Shown in pieces: positions 41,842-49,802 of a DNA stretch of 64,000 bases (position 1 is the first letter of the stretch; each line of letters begins with the position of its first letter). This DNA is from JAIOPA01 sp964655175 (GTDB lineage: Bacteria; Eisenbacteria; RBG-16-71-46), in assembly GCA_964655175.1 (NCBI GenBank), contig CAZZLY010000003.1:1-64000 (forward strand), read 5' to 3'. A program made the position numbers and the translations under genes. A model generated the notes under the pieces. The model saw nothing but the letters and a program-made list of their open reading frames with translations, was not told the DNA's origin and did not search any database.

Positions 41842-42624
41842 TCAGCGCCGCAGCAGCGCCAGATAGGCGTCGACCCAGCCCTGGCCCCACAGGTACGCGG
41901 CCATGGCGGCGGGCGCGAGGAACGTGCCGAACGGTAGTGCGGTGCGCATGTTCCCGCGGCGCGTGGCCATGAGCACCAGACCCACGAGCGAGCCGCCGAA
42001 CGCCGCGAGCGAGATGGTCACGAACGCCCCGACGGGTCCGGTGAGCGCACCGAACATGGCGCCCAGCTTCACGTCGCCGCCGCCCATGCCCTCACGCTTG
42101 AGGACCTTCTCCCACAGCCACAGGAACAGCCACAGGTAGCCCGCGCCCACGACGATGCCCAGCAGCGCGTGCCGCAGGCCCGGGCCCAGTGCCGCCGCCA
42201 CGAGCGCCAGCAGCGTGCCGGGGAACGTGAGCGCGTCGGGGAGGAGCTGCACCTCGAGGTCGATCATGAACAGCGCCACGAGCAGCACCCCCCACAGCAG
42301 CACCGGGGCGAGCGCGACGGTCCATCCCAGCTTGAGACCGATGAGCACGGCCCACGCGGCACAGGCGAGTTCCATGAGCGGGTAGCGCACGCTCACGCGC
42401 GCGCCGCACGTGCGGCAGCGGCCCAGACTGAAGAGCCAGCTGAACACCGGGACGAGGTCGAGCGGCCCCAGCACGCGACCACACGCGGTGCACCGGGAGC
42501 GACCGGCGACCCACGACTGCTTGCGCGGCAGCCGCCACGCGAGCGCGGTCATGCCACTGCCCAGCACGGCGCCGAGGACCGCGAGTATGGTGAGACCGAA
42601 CAGGGTCAGGTCGGAAGGGACCAC
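41842..42624 (-). CDS. pilD: Type IV prepilin peptidase / N-methyltransferase
   Basis: 260-aa polytopic A24 aspartic peptidase that cleaves and N-methylates type IV prepilins at the inner membrane. The cytoplasmic Zn domain has both CxxC pairs (RCTACG and RCRTCGA), and the catalytic aspartates lie in MIDLEVQLLPDALT and in the GxGD motif KREGMGGGDVKLG. About seven membrane helices. GTG start with AAGGAG about 10 nt upstream. Its substrates are likely the pilins pilA, pilV, pilW and the PilX-like protein in the adjacent cluster. It is separated from pilQ by a small plus-strand gene and has its own -10 candidate (TAGCGT, 42664-42669). Confidence 0.94.
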   Translation of the reverse strand: MVPSDLTLFGLTILAVLGAVLGSGMTALAWRLPRKQSWVAGRSRCTACGRVLGPLDLVPVFSWLFSLGRCRTCGARVSVRYPLMELACAAWAVLIGLKLGWTVALAPVLLWGVLLVALFMIDLEVQLLPDALTFPGTLLALVAAALGPGLRHALLGIVVGAGYLWLFLWLWEKVLKREGMGGGDVKLGAMFGALTGPVGAFVTISLAAFGGSLVGLVLMATRRGNMRTALPFGTFLAPAAMAAYLWGQGWVDAYLALLRR

Positions 42625-42663
42625 GACGGCGGGTTCTCCTTGAGAGGGCGGACCGACGGGGCC

Positions 42664-42669
42664 ACGCTA
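42664..42669 (-). promoter_or_regulatory. -10 element (TAGCGT) of pilD
   Basis: Minus-strand TAGCGT, identical to the tatT -10. The predicted leader is about 33 nt. No matching -35. Confidence 0.4.
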
Positions 42670-42687
42670 CACGATAAACCCCGCTCC

Positions 42688-43029
42688 GTGTACGAGGCCG
42701 CCTTGCCGATCCGCATCCTGATGGCGCTCGCCATCCTGCTCAACACGCTCGACCTGATCGCCACGTCGTTCGGCATCCTGAGGTTCGGGAACGCCGAGGG
42801 CAATCCGCTGCTCGCCGCTCTCATGGAGCGCTCGTGGCTGGCGTTCATGCTGGTCAAGGGCGTGGGCATCCCGCTGCTGCTGGCGTTCCTCGTCGTGATG
42901 CACCGGCATGCGCCGCGGCTGGTGCTCATCGGGCTCGCGGCCGTGGTCGTGGCGCTCAGCGTGGCACTGGGCCTGTGGGGCGTGTGGTACGGCGGCATGC
43001 TGGCGAGCGCGGGGCCGGCCCCGATGTGA
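42688..43029 (+). CDS. DUF5658-like small membrane protein
   Basis: 113-aa protein with three hydrophobic helices. The segment LLNTLDLIATSFGILRFGNAEGNPLLAALM carries the Asp...Thr...Gly...Glu-x-NP pattern of DUF5658 membrane proteins, whose function is unknown. The GTG at 42688 is taken as start because it lies near the promoter region shared with pilD (GATAAA at 42673-42678); ATG 42721 would give 102 aa. It is transcribed against the pilus genes and lies between pilQ and pilD, so a pilus-related role is only a guess. Confidence 0.6.
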   Translation: MYEAALPIRILMALAILLNTLDLIATSFGILRFGNAEGNPLLAALMERSWLAFMLVKGVGIPLLLAFLVVMHRHAPRLVLIGLAAVVVALSVALGLWGVWYGGMLASAGPAPM

Positions 43030-43042
43030 CGTCCCGGACGTG

Positions 43043-43092
43043 CACCGGGCCGGGGCGGCCGCCGCGTGCAGCGGTGCCGCCACAGCCCGGTG
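43043..43092 (-). repeat. Inverted repeat behind pilQ
   Basis: CACCGGGC (43043-43050) and GCCCGGTG (43085-43092) enclose a GC-rich centre able to form a further hairpin. Lying 16 nt past the pilQ stop, it could end the pilus transcript, but there is no U-tract. Confidence 0.3.
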
Positions 43093-43107
43093 TCGTTGCA
43101 CCCGCGA

Positions 43108-44385
43108 TCACTTCGCCGGATCGGGCAGCAGTCGCGGCGTGACCTCGATGATGAGATCGCGCTTGGCCTTGGTCGTCTTGGAGTGCTGGAACAGCCGGCC
43201 CAGGAGCGGCAGGTCGCCGAGCAGCGGCACGCGCGTGACGTTGGTCGTCTCCTCCTCGCTCAGCAGACCGCCGATGAGCACGGTGTTGCCGTCCTTGAGG
43301 CGCACGGTGGTCTCGGCCTGACGCGTCGCGACGACGGGCAGGTCGGCCGAGGTGCCGCGGAAGCCACTGATCGAGCTGACCTCGGGACGGATGCGCACGG
43401 TGATGTACCCGTCGGCGTTGATGAGCGGCGTGATGGCGAGCTTGATGCCCACCTCCTCGTGCTGCACCGACGTCGTCGGCGCCGCCGCGCCACCCGCGAA
43501 CACGGTCTGCCCGGTCTGGTAGGGGATGCGCGTGCCGGACAGCATGCTCGCCTCCTTGCCGTTCAGCGTGACCAGCTTGGGGCTCGCGAGCACGCGCGCG
43601 TTGCCGTCCTGCACGAGCGCATCCAGGAACACGCGGAACGCTTTGGGCACGCGATTGAAGTTGCGCAGCTTCCAGACGTCGTTCGTGCCCGGCGTGCCGG
43701 CCACGCCCGGCGCATCGGTGAGCGCGCCGGGTTCGTCGAGCGAACCGCCGAACGTCGCGTCCGTGGTGCCCTCGACGAACGTGAAGCCCTGACGATTGAG
43801 CAGGTCCCAGTCCACGCCGAGCTTCTTGAGACCGTCCGTGCTCACCTCGAGGATGCGCGCCTCGAGCATGACCTGCCGCGCCGGCTGGTCCAGCTGTTGC
43901 ACGATCGACTGCATGTCGGCGATGACGCGCGGCGAGGTGACCACGATGAGGCGGTTGCCACCGCGGTCCACCTGGATGTTGTCGGACAGACCCTTGAGCG
44001 CGGCCGCGACCTCGGTGGCGTCGGCGTACTGCAGCGTGAGCGTGTACGAGGACAGGCCGGTCTCGTCGCGCAGCGCCTTGGCGTCGGCGACGAGGATCGA
44101 GTTACCGATGCGCTCGTACGCCAACCCGGCCGCGCGCACGACGAGGTTGACCGCCTGCTCGACCGGCACGTCCTTGAGATGGATGGTGATCTTGCCCGTG
44201 CTCACGCCCGGGCCGGTCACGATGTTGAGGTCGCCCTTCTCGGCGAGGATCTTGAGCACCGCGGGCAGGCTCGCGTCATCGGCGTCGAGCGAGATCGGGC
44301 GATCGAGCGAGGCCGCCTGCGCGGTCGTCAGGGACAACGCCAGCAGCAGCAGGGTCGAGCGCAGCAGTCGGGAGAACGGGATCAC
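43108..44385 (-). CDS. pilQ: Type IV pilus secretin PilQ (short form)
   Basis: 425-aa outer-membrane secretin through which the pilus passes. Signal peptide (MIPFSRLLRSTLLLLALSLTTAQA), STN/N0 domain (ISLDADDASLPAVLKILAEKG...), one NolW-type N1 domain (YTLTLQYADATEVAAALKGL...) and the secretin core with VPLLGDLPLLGRLFQ, the family signature, and RLLPDPAK at the end. It lacks the AMIN domains and the C-terminal extension found in many PilQ proteins of 600-750 aa, so it is a compact form. It ends the pilMNOPQ block; the ATG overlaps pilP by 4 nt. Confidence 0.93.
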   Translation of the reverse strand: MIPFSRLLRSTLLLLALSLTTAQAASLDRPISLDADDASLPAVLKILAEKGDLNIVTGPGVSTGKITIHLKDVPVEQAVNLVVRAAGLAYERIGNSILVADAKALRDETGLSSYTLTLQYADATEVAAALKGLSDNIQVDRGGNRLIVVTSPRVIADMQSIVQQLDQPARQVMLEARILEVSTDGLKKLGVDWDLLNRQGFTFVEGTTDATFGGSLDEPGALTDAPGVAGTPGTNDVWKLRNFNRVPKAFRVFLDALVQDGNARVLASPKLVTLNGKEASMLSGTRIPYQTGQTVFAGGAAAPTTSVQHEEVGIKLAITPLINADGYITVRIRPEVSSISGFRGTSADLPVVATRQAETTVRLKDGNTVLIGGLLSEEETTNVTRVPLLGDLPLLGRLFQHSKTTKAKRDLIIEVTPRLLPDPAK

Positions 44386-44888
44386 GGGGTGTCTCCGGGG
44401 TCACGGCGTTGCAGCACGAGGGTCGCCTCACCGCGTCGCAGGGTGACCTGCGTGCGGGTGATGGCGACCACCTGGAACTCATCGAACAGTCCGCCCTGAC
44501 GCACCGTCCAGTCGCGGTCCTTCCAACGCAGCAGCGCGCGCGGGTCGTTGTCGAACAGGATCGCGGTGAGCACGGGCTCGCTCGGGGCCGTCGGGGCCGC
44601 CGCTCGGGCCCGGACCGGGGTCGGTGCCGGGACGCTCACCGGGTTTTCGACCGCGGCGCGTCCGAACATGAACGGGTCGCGCGAGGGCGCGGCCGGCGCG
44701 GCCGGGCGCGGCGTGGACAACTGGGCTTCGAGGGTGCGGAAGGCGGGCGCCACCGCGAGTCGGCTGCCGTGCGCGCCGGTGCCGTAGGCCCCGGTGACGC
44801 GCAGCCCGGCGAGCGTCTGAACGGCGACCACGACCAGCACGACGAGCGCCACGAGCGCCGGGACGAGGTCCATGGGGTCGCGCTTCAT
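44382..44888 (-). CDS. pilP: PilP-like pilus assembly protein with membrane anchor
   Basis: 168-aa protein in the pilP position. An N-terminal transmembrane helix (MDLVPALVALVVLVVVAVQTLAG) is followed by a Pro/Ala-rich linker carrying SRDPFMFGR, a motif typical of the PilP/GspC segment that precedes the HR domain, and a beta domain (LTAILFDNDPRALLRWKDRDWTVRQGGLF...QVTLRRGEATLVL) like the PilP/GspC homology region. Classical PilP is a lipoprotein; here there is no lipobox, and the layout is closer to GspC of type II secretion. It is expected to link PilN/PilO to the secretin. Confidence 0.8.
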   Translation of the reverse strand: MKRDPMDLVPALVALVVLVVVAVQTLAGLRVTGAYGTGAHGSRLAVAPAFRTLEAQLSTPRPAAPAAPSRDPFMFGRAAVENPVSVPAPTPVRARAAAPTAPSEPVLTAILFDNDPRALLRWKDRDWTVRQGGLFDEFQVVAITRTQVTLRRGEATLVLQRRDPGDTP

Positions 44889-45433
44889 CGGGCACCGTTC
44901 CCGCGTTCGACGAGCATGCGTGCGAGTGCCAGTTCGAGTTCGACGGTGCCCGTCTCGGCACCGGACAGCGTCATGCGTTCGATCCGATAGAGCGCGCGGT
45001 CACGGTCGAGTCGGTCGAGCAGCGCCACCGCCTGCTCGTAGCGGCCCTGCAGCCGCACGCGCGCACGCACCTCGAGCGGCCCCGTCGTGCGGTTGGCGAC
45101 GCCGGGCGTGGATTCGACCACCGTGAGTCCGCACGCGTCGGCCGCCTGCGCGACGCGGCGCACGAGGTCGGTCGCGAGTTCCCCCGACTCCGCGCGTCGG
45201 CCCACGTCGGACGGGGCGACCGAGTTCTGCTGCAGGAACACGGTGACCGCGGCCGGCACCGGGGGCGGGGCGAGACTGGGATCGATCGAGGCGCCGATCG
45301 TGCCGGCGGAGGCGAGCAGTCGCCGATAGCGCGCCGCCGCGGGGGCGAACACGAGCGAGTGCACGAGCATGAACAGCGCGAGCACGAGCAGCGCGACGAG
45401 CGCGGGGGCGAGACGCCGATCGAGGCCGTTCAT
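44885..45433 (-). CDS. pilO: PilO-like inner-membrane alignment protein
   Basis: 182-aa bitopic protein: a short cytoplasmic start (MNGLDRRLAP), one transmembrane helix (ALVALLVLALFMLVHSLVFAP), a periplasmic coiled-coil-like part and a ferredoxin-like beta domain. It matches the PilO/GspM plan and lies between pilN and pilP. The ATG at 45433 is chosen over the GTG at 45439 because it forms the ATGA overlap with pilN seen at the other junctions here. Confidence 0.8.
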   Translation of the reverse strand: MNGLDRRLAPALVALLVLALFMLVHSLVFAPAAARYRRLLASAGTIGASIDPSLAPPPVPAAVTVFLQQNSVAPSDVGRRAESGELATDLVRRVAQAADACGLTVVESTPGVANRTTGPLEVRARVRLQGRYEQAVALLDRLDRDRALYRIERMTLSGAETGTVELELALARMLVERGNGAR

Positions 45434-45996
45434 CGGCACTCCACCTGGAACTCGGCTTCACCCGAGTCGCGCATGCGGGTCGAGACCAGACGCACGCCAC
45501 GGAAGCGCGCCGTCAGACACGAGTCGCGGCCCACGGTGCCCACGAGGTCGGTGATCCGCGCCATCGGGTCCTGCCCCGCGAGCGGGCGCATCACGCCGGT
45601 GAGCAGCAGCCGCCGTTCGCCGCCGCTGATGTCGTCCGGATTCCACTGCACGCTCGTCAAGCGCGCGCCCTCGGGCAGCAGCAGGGGCAGGCGCACCAGC
45701 AGGTCGCGCCAGCGGCCCGCATCGCCCAGCCAACCGGCGGCCGCGGTCGCGTCGTCGGGCGAGGGCCGCCATTCGTGTCCCTGATCGGGCGAGGTGCGCA
45801 TGCGCTCCAACTGGCGCTCCAGATGCCGATTGCGATCCGCGATCGACGCCAGGTTGAGACCGTACAGACCGAGCAGCACCGCGAGGACCCCGAAGTAGGT
45901 GAGCCACACCCCGAGACCGATCACGCGCGCACGCTGCTCGGCGCGCTGCCGACGGAACGCCTCGCGGCGGAAGTTGATGCGGAAGACCGGGCTCAT
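45430..45996 (-). CDS. pilN: PilN-like inner-membrane alignment protein
   Basis: 188-aa bitopic protein. It begins MSPVFRINFRRE, the short cytoplasmic peptide containing an INF/NLL-type motif by which PilN binds PilM, followed by a transmembrane helix (YFGVLAVLLGLYGLNL), a coiled coil (ASIADRNRHLERQLERM) and a ferredoxin-like domain with LLPEGARLTSVQWN. In an interlocked ATGA-coupled series pilM-N-O-P-Q. Confidence 0.85.
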   Translation of the reverse strand: MSPVFRINFRREAFRRQRAEQRARVIGLGVWLTYFGVLAVLLGLYGLNLASIADRNRHLERQLERMRTSPDQGHEWRPSPDDATAAAGWLGDAGRWRDLLVRLPLLLPEGARLTSVQWNPDDISGGERRLLLTGVMRPLAGQDPMARITDLVGTVGRDSCLTARFRGVRLVSTRMRDSGEAEFQVECR

Positions 45997-47021
45997 TCGG
46001 ACCTCAGTGCCAGGCCGAGCGCCTGCGCGAACTGCGGGTCGCGGCCGGTCTCGCGGCTGCCGACCTCGGCCGGGGCGAAGACGCGCGTGGGCCAGCCGAG
46101 CGCGATCCCGAGTTGCTCCACGAGTCCGGGTACGCGCGCGGTGCCGCCGCAGACGTGCAGCATGAGGCGTTCGGGCAGTGCGGCCTGCGTGCCGTAGAAC
46201 GCGAGCGAGCGACGGATCTCGTCGGCCAGCCGCAGCACCGCGGCGCGTCCCGCCTGCGCGAGCGGCGTGTCCTTCGCGAGCGACGCGTCGCCCGAGGCGA
46301 ACCGCGTCGCGAGGTCCACGGTCGGATCGGTCACCGCACCCGCGATCGCCAGACGAAGGCTCTCGCCGCCCCAGTCGAGGCGGCGCGCGAAGAACGGCAG
46401 TCCCTTCACGCGCAGGGTCAACCAGGCGCTCGTGTGCCCCAGATCGACGAGCACGTGCGCGTCGGCCTCGTTCTGCACCTCGCGCGGCAGCGTCTGGGTG
46501 AGCGCGTTCGAGAGCGCGAGCGGCGCGGCGTCCACGATGGCGGGTTCGACCCCGAGTTCGTGCAGCGGCGCGAGCACCCGATCGAGTCGCTGCTGCGAGA
46601 CCGTCGCGAGCAGTACGTCGAGTCGTTTGTCGGTCGTGTGACGCGCCAGCACCTGATGATCGAGCACCAGCGTCTGCACGTCGAACGGCAGATGCTTGCG
46701 CGCCTCGAATCGCAGCGCGCCCGCGACCTCGGCCTCGTCCATGAGCGGCAGCGCGATCGGCTTCACGATCACGTCCGGGCCCGACACACCGATGGTGATG
46801 CCGCGGAACCCGCGCGGCGCGACACCCACCTGCTGCATGCACTCGGCGATGCACTGGGCGATCGCGGGGGCCGAGGGCGTGTCGCCGTCCGCGACGACGG
46901 GCATGGGCACCTCGGCGTGTCGCCCGCGCGTCGCTCCCGGGAGGAGCGAGACGAGCTTCACGCTGTGCGTGCCGAGATCCAGACCCGCCCACGGACGGGA
47001 GCCGACGCCGAACGCCATCAT
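45993..47021 (-). CDS. pilM: PilM actin-like pilus assembly ATPase-fold protein
   Basis: 342-aa cytoplasmic protein of the actin/FtsA fold. The phosphate-1 loop AGLDLGTHSVKLV, the segment ARKHLPFDVQTLVLDHQVL, the phosphate-2 region VLVDLGHTSAWLTL and the adenosine region VCGGTARVPGLVEQLG are all seen. PilM binds ATP and the PilN N-terminal peptide, forming the cytoplasmic ring of the pilus machine. Two adjacent ATGs (47021 and 47018) are possible starts. It begins 7 nt after the stop of the PilX-like gene. Confidence 0.93.
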   Translation of the reverse strand: MMAFGVGSRPWAGLDLGTHSVKLVSLLPGATRGRHAEVPMPVVADGDTPSAPAIAQCIAECMQQVGVAPRGFRGITIGVSGPDVIVKPIALPLMDEAEVAGALRFEARKHLPFDVQTLVLDHQVLARHTTDKRLDVLLATVSQQRLDRVLAPLHELGVEPAIVDAAPLALSNALTQTLPREVQNEADAHVLVDLGHTSAWLTLRVKGLPFFARRLDWGGESLRLAIAGAVTDPTVDLATRFASGDASLAKDTPLAQAGRAAVLRLADEIRRSLAFYGTQAALPERLMLHVCGGTARVPGLVEQLGIALGWPTRVFAPAEVGSRETGRDPQFAQALGLALRSE

Positions 47022-47028
47022 GCGAGTA

Positions 47029-48294
47029 TCATGGAAGGCGCGTCTCTTTCCAACTCGCGCCGGTGTAGGCGTACATCGTCGTCGATCCCCCCGAGGTCGA
47101 GGGCAGCGCGCCGCGTGCCAGCAGGTCGTCGGCGATGGCATCCATCGTCGCATCGTGCGTCAGCTTCCAGGTCGAACCCGTGGGCGGCCCCATGAGTTCG
47201 AGGCTGCCACCGGCGAGCACCGAGAGCGCGCGCACGTCCTTGCTCGCGAGGTTGCGGAGCGCGCTCAGCGCGATGTCGCCCGCGCTCACCAGGAACACGC
47301 GCGTGTTGCCCGGGTCGGTCAGATCGAGTCCGCTCTGGAACCAGATGCCGCGATTCGTGTAGCCGGGGGCGAGGCCGTTGGCTTTGGCCACGATCACGAG
47401 CGTACCCGACTGCCCGGGCTCGGGCTGCACGACGACGCGCTGGCGGAAGCAGACGCCCGCGGGCACCACCCACACGCAGGTGCCGCGCACGTTGATCGTC
47501 GTGGTCGCATCCGTGAAGAACGTGTACTGCCGGTACTCGTCGCGACCCGCGGCGCTCGTGGGCGAGGGCGGGCTCACGAACGTGCGGGGGGTGGTGCCGG
47601 TGTTGCGGAAGGTGAGGATGCAATTCTTCGCGTCCCACAGCGTCGGCGCGCTCGCCGTCGCCAGTCGGGCATCGACGAACGCATCGGCCGCCGGGACCGG
47701 GGGCAGTCCGCTCACCAACGGGCGGCCCGAGAGCCAGCGCACGTACGGCACCCACGCGGTGTCGGCGGCGCTCGTGACGCGCGTCCACACGGAGCCCTGC
47801 AGTTCGACGGTCGGGGCCGCGCCGTTGGCCGTGTCGTAACGCAGGCCACCGGCCGCGGTGAACAGGTTGCGATAGGGATTGGCGGGCGGGACCGGGGTGA
47901 AACGCGCCTGCAGCGTGCGCGTCGCGCCGCGTTCGCGGGCGGTCACCACGATGACCACGCTGCTGTCCGCGTTGAGCAGGCCGCGCGAGGTCGTGTCGCG
48001 CGGATCGGCGCTGCGCCACTGGTAGGCGATCGCACGCGTGATGCCGTAACGACCGACGGCGGACTGTGCCGCCTCGAGTCGTCCGGGCGGTGCACTGATG
48101 AGCGCGCGCACGAGCTCGAGGCCGCTCTCGCCGTGCTGCAGCGCCTGCTCACGGGTGAGGCTGCCGTCGAAGAACTGCGCCTCGTAGCTGGACAGCGAGA
48201 ACAGCGACAGGCCCAGGATGGTGAGCGCCAGGGTGAACATGACGACGCCCACGAGGATGAAGCCGCCCTGGTCGCGTTCCGGGCTCGGATTCAT
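47029..48294 (-). CDS. PilX-like minor pilin / pilus assembly protein
   Basis: 421-aa protein with a degenerate class III-type signal: DQGGFILVGVVMFTLALTILGLSLFSL. A Gly precedes the hydrophobic helix, as in PilX/GspK minor pilins, but Glu5 of normal pilins is absent. The rest is an extended beta-rich region with three cysteines in CILTF, GTCVWVV and GVCFRQR that could form disulfides. Much larger than classical PilX (about 200 aa), so it may carry an adhesive or tip domain. The ATG overlaps the pilW-like stop by 4 nt. Confidence 0.72.
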   Translation of the reverse strand: MNPSPERDQGGFILVGVVMFTLALTILGLSLFSLSSYEAQFFDGSLTREQALQHGESGLELVRALISAPPGRLEAAQSAVGRYGITRAIAYQWRSADPRDTTSRGLLNADSSVVIVVTARERGATRTLQARFTPVPPANPYRNLFTAAGGLRYDTANGAAPTVELQGSVWTRVTSAADTAWVPYVRWLSGRPLVSGLPPVPAADAFVDARLATASAPTLWDAKNCILTFRNTGTTPRTFVSPPSPTSAAGRDEYRQYTFFTDATTTINVRGTCVWVVPAGVCFRQRVVVQPEPGQSGTLVIVAKANGLAPGYTNRGIWFQSGLDLTDPGNTRVFLVSAGDIALSALRNLASKDVRALSVLAGGSLELMGPPTGSTWKLTHDATMDAIADDLLARGALPSTSGGSTTMYAYTGASWKETRLP

Positions 48295-48815
48295 CGGTTC
48301 ACCAGCCGGGCGTACTCCGCCGAGTTCTTCATGACCGCGTACGCGCTCGCGTCCACGCGGTCGCCGTTGGCCGAGCGCAGCTGCACGTCCACGCGCACCG
48401 CGGAGGCGGCGGCGAGCAGCTGCATGCGCACGGCGCGCGACTGGATCATCGCCGTCGCGGGGCCGCGCGTGAGCGTGGGACCGGCGTGGATGAGCGAGTC
48501 GCTCGGTTCCCACCAGAAGTAGTAGTAGGGCGTGGACGCGCCCGGTCGATACAGCGACAGCTGCTGATGCAGCGCATCGGGGGAGGGCGTCACGAGGGCC
48601 GAGCCCGATTGCCGGATGCTGTCGCGCATGGCGGCGGTCAACAGACTCGCCTCGCGCTGCGTGATCGCCTGCGTCGAGGCCTCGAGCCACAGGCCCTGAC
48701 TGGACAGATAGAACGCCACGAGTCCGGCCATGATCATCGTGCCGAGCACCATGACCACGGTGACCTCGGTGAGCGTGAGTCCGCGCTCGTCGCGGTCGGG
48801 CCTCAGGGCAGCCAC
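48291..48815 (-). CDS. pilW: PilW-like minor pilin
   Basis: 174-aa minor pilin. DERGLTLTEVTVVMVLGTMIMAG holds the prepilin peptidase site (cleavage after Gly, mature residue 5 being Glu). The C-terminal part has mixed beta structure, with YYYFWWEPSDSL. The start is uncertain: GTG 48815 is used, which overlaps pilV by 13 nt and leaves a 12-residue leader peptide before the cleavage site. Confidence 0.75.
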   Translation of the reverse strand: MAALRPDRDERGLTLTEVTVVMVLGTMIMAGLVAFYLSSQGLWLEASTQAITQREASLLTAAMRDSIRQSGSALVTPSPDALHQQLSLYRPGASTPYYYFWWEPSDSLIHAGPTLTRGPATAMIQSRAVRMQLLAAASAVRVDVQLRSANGDRVDASAYAVMKNSAEYARLVNR

Positions 48816-49201
48816 AGGCGCTCCAGCGACAGCGAATCGGCGCGTGACCCCTGCCGCCAACGGACGGTCACCACGACGCGCTTGAGGTCCTGCGTGCCGG
48901 TGAGCACGGGATCGTCCACCGCCGTGACGACCCACTGCGAGGTGCCGCGCTGCACGCCCTCGTACAGGAACGGCGTCGGGGTCGAGCGGTAACCGAACGC
49001 GAGCTGCGCATCGGTGCGCGACCACAGGGTCATGGATTCGAGTTGGCTCTGCGCCTCCCCCAGAGCCGCACGCGCGATCTCGTAGCGGTCCACGAGCGCA
49101 CGTCCCTCGCCGAACGAGTAGGCGAGCCCGAGCACGGCGATCACCGACAGCGTGGCCGCCGTCATCGCCTCCGTGAGCGAGATGCCGCGTTCGTTGAGCA
49201 T
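48803..49201 (-). CDS. pilV: PilV-like minor pilin
   Basis: 132-aa minor pilin with a very short leader (MLNERG) and the hydrophobic N-terminus ISLTEAMTAATLSVIAVLGLAYSFGE; Glu5 is present. The C-terminal region ends VVVTVRWRQGSRADSLSLERLWLP. It lies downstream of the major pilin gene by 85 nt and overlaps the next minor pilin. Confidence 0.78.
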   Translation of the reverse strand: MLNERGISLTEAMTAATLSVIAVLGLAYSFGEGRALVDRYEIARAALGEAQSQLESMTLWSRTDAQLAFGYRSTPTPFLYEGVQRGTSQWVVTAVDDPVLTGTQDLKRVVVTVRWRQGSRADSLSLERLWLP

Positions 49202-49286
49202 GCGACCGGCTACGGTCGAGCCGGCGACACGCCCGAGGGCGTGCGCCGGCCACCGTGGAGGAGGGTGAGGAGGTTCACCGCGTGCA

Positions 49287-49694
49287 TCACTGCTCGGTCC
49301 AGACGTCCTGACCGTTGCGGGTCCGGGCGAGCTGCACGAGACGACCCTCGGTCGACGAGCCGGCCTTGCCGGTCGCCCTGACCGTGAAGCCGTTCGCGTC
49401 ACCCTGCGTCACCTGGATGTCCCAGTTCGACAGGGCGTCGGTCAGGTCGCAGTTGAGCTGCTGGCCGGCGGCGCCGACCGTGAACGTCTCGGGCGCGAAG
49501 TACAGGCCGTTGACCTGGTAGTAGGTCTGCTGGGCCGTGATCACCGCGCCGATGGCGGCCTTGGCCTCGGTGCGCTGCGCGTCCTTCACGTAGTTGACGT
49601 AGAGCGGCACCGCGACGGCGGCGAGGATCGCCACGATCACGATGACCACCATGAGTTCCATGAGGGTGAAGCCCTTCTCACGCTTGCGGTCCAC
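49287..49694 (-). CDS. pilA: Type IV major pilin
   Basis: 135-aa type IVa pilin. Leader VDRKREKG is cleaved before FTLMELMVVIVIVAILAAVA; Phe1 and Glu5 are present, and a Tyr-rich helix end (PLYVNYVKDAQRTEAKAAIGAV) leads into a small globular domain with TYYQVNGLYFAPETFTV. Only one Cys is visible (NCDLTD), so the usual C-terminal disulfide loop is missing. GTG start at 49694 with AGGAG 8 nt upstream; an ORF extension upstream is not needed. Probably the main pilus subunit, being placed between pilC and the minor pilins with untranslated spacers on each side (108 and 85 nt). Confidence 0.9.
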   Translation of the reverse strand: MDRKREKGFTLMELMVVIVIVAILAAVAVPLYVNYVKDAQRTEAKAAIGAVITAQQTYYQVNGLYFAPETFTVGAAGQQLNCDLTDALSNWDIQVTQGDANGFTVRATGKAGSSTEGRLVQLARTRNGQDVWTEQ

Positions 49695-49736
49695 GGTCGT
49701 CTCTCCTGTGAATGGCCGGTTCAACCTCCTCGGGGA

Positions 49737-49752
49737 CCGTGCGGTCGCACGG
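49737..49752 (-). repeat. Short inverted repeat between pilC and pilA
   Basis: CCGTGCG-GT-CGCACGG, 7-bp arms, in the 108-nt spacer before pilA. It could be an RNA processing or stabilising hairpin that raises pilA over pilBC, but no -10 or U-tract is seen. Confidence 0.3.
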
Positions 49753-49802
49753 CACCCGCCTCCACGTCCGAGGGCCGGCCGGCCCCCGGGCGCTGTGCTC
49801 CG

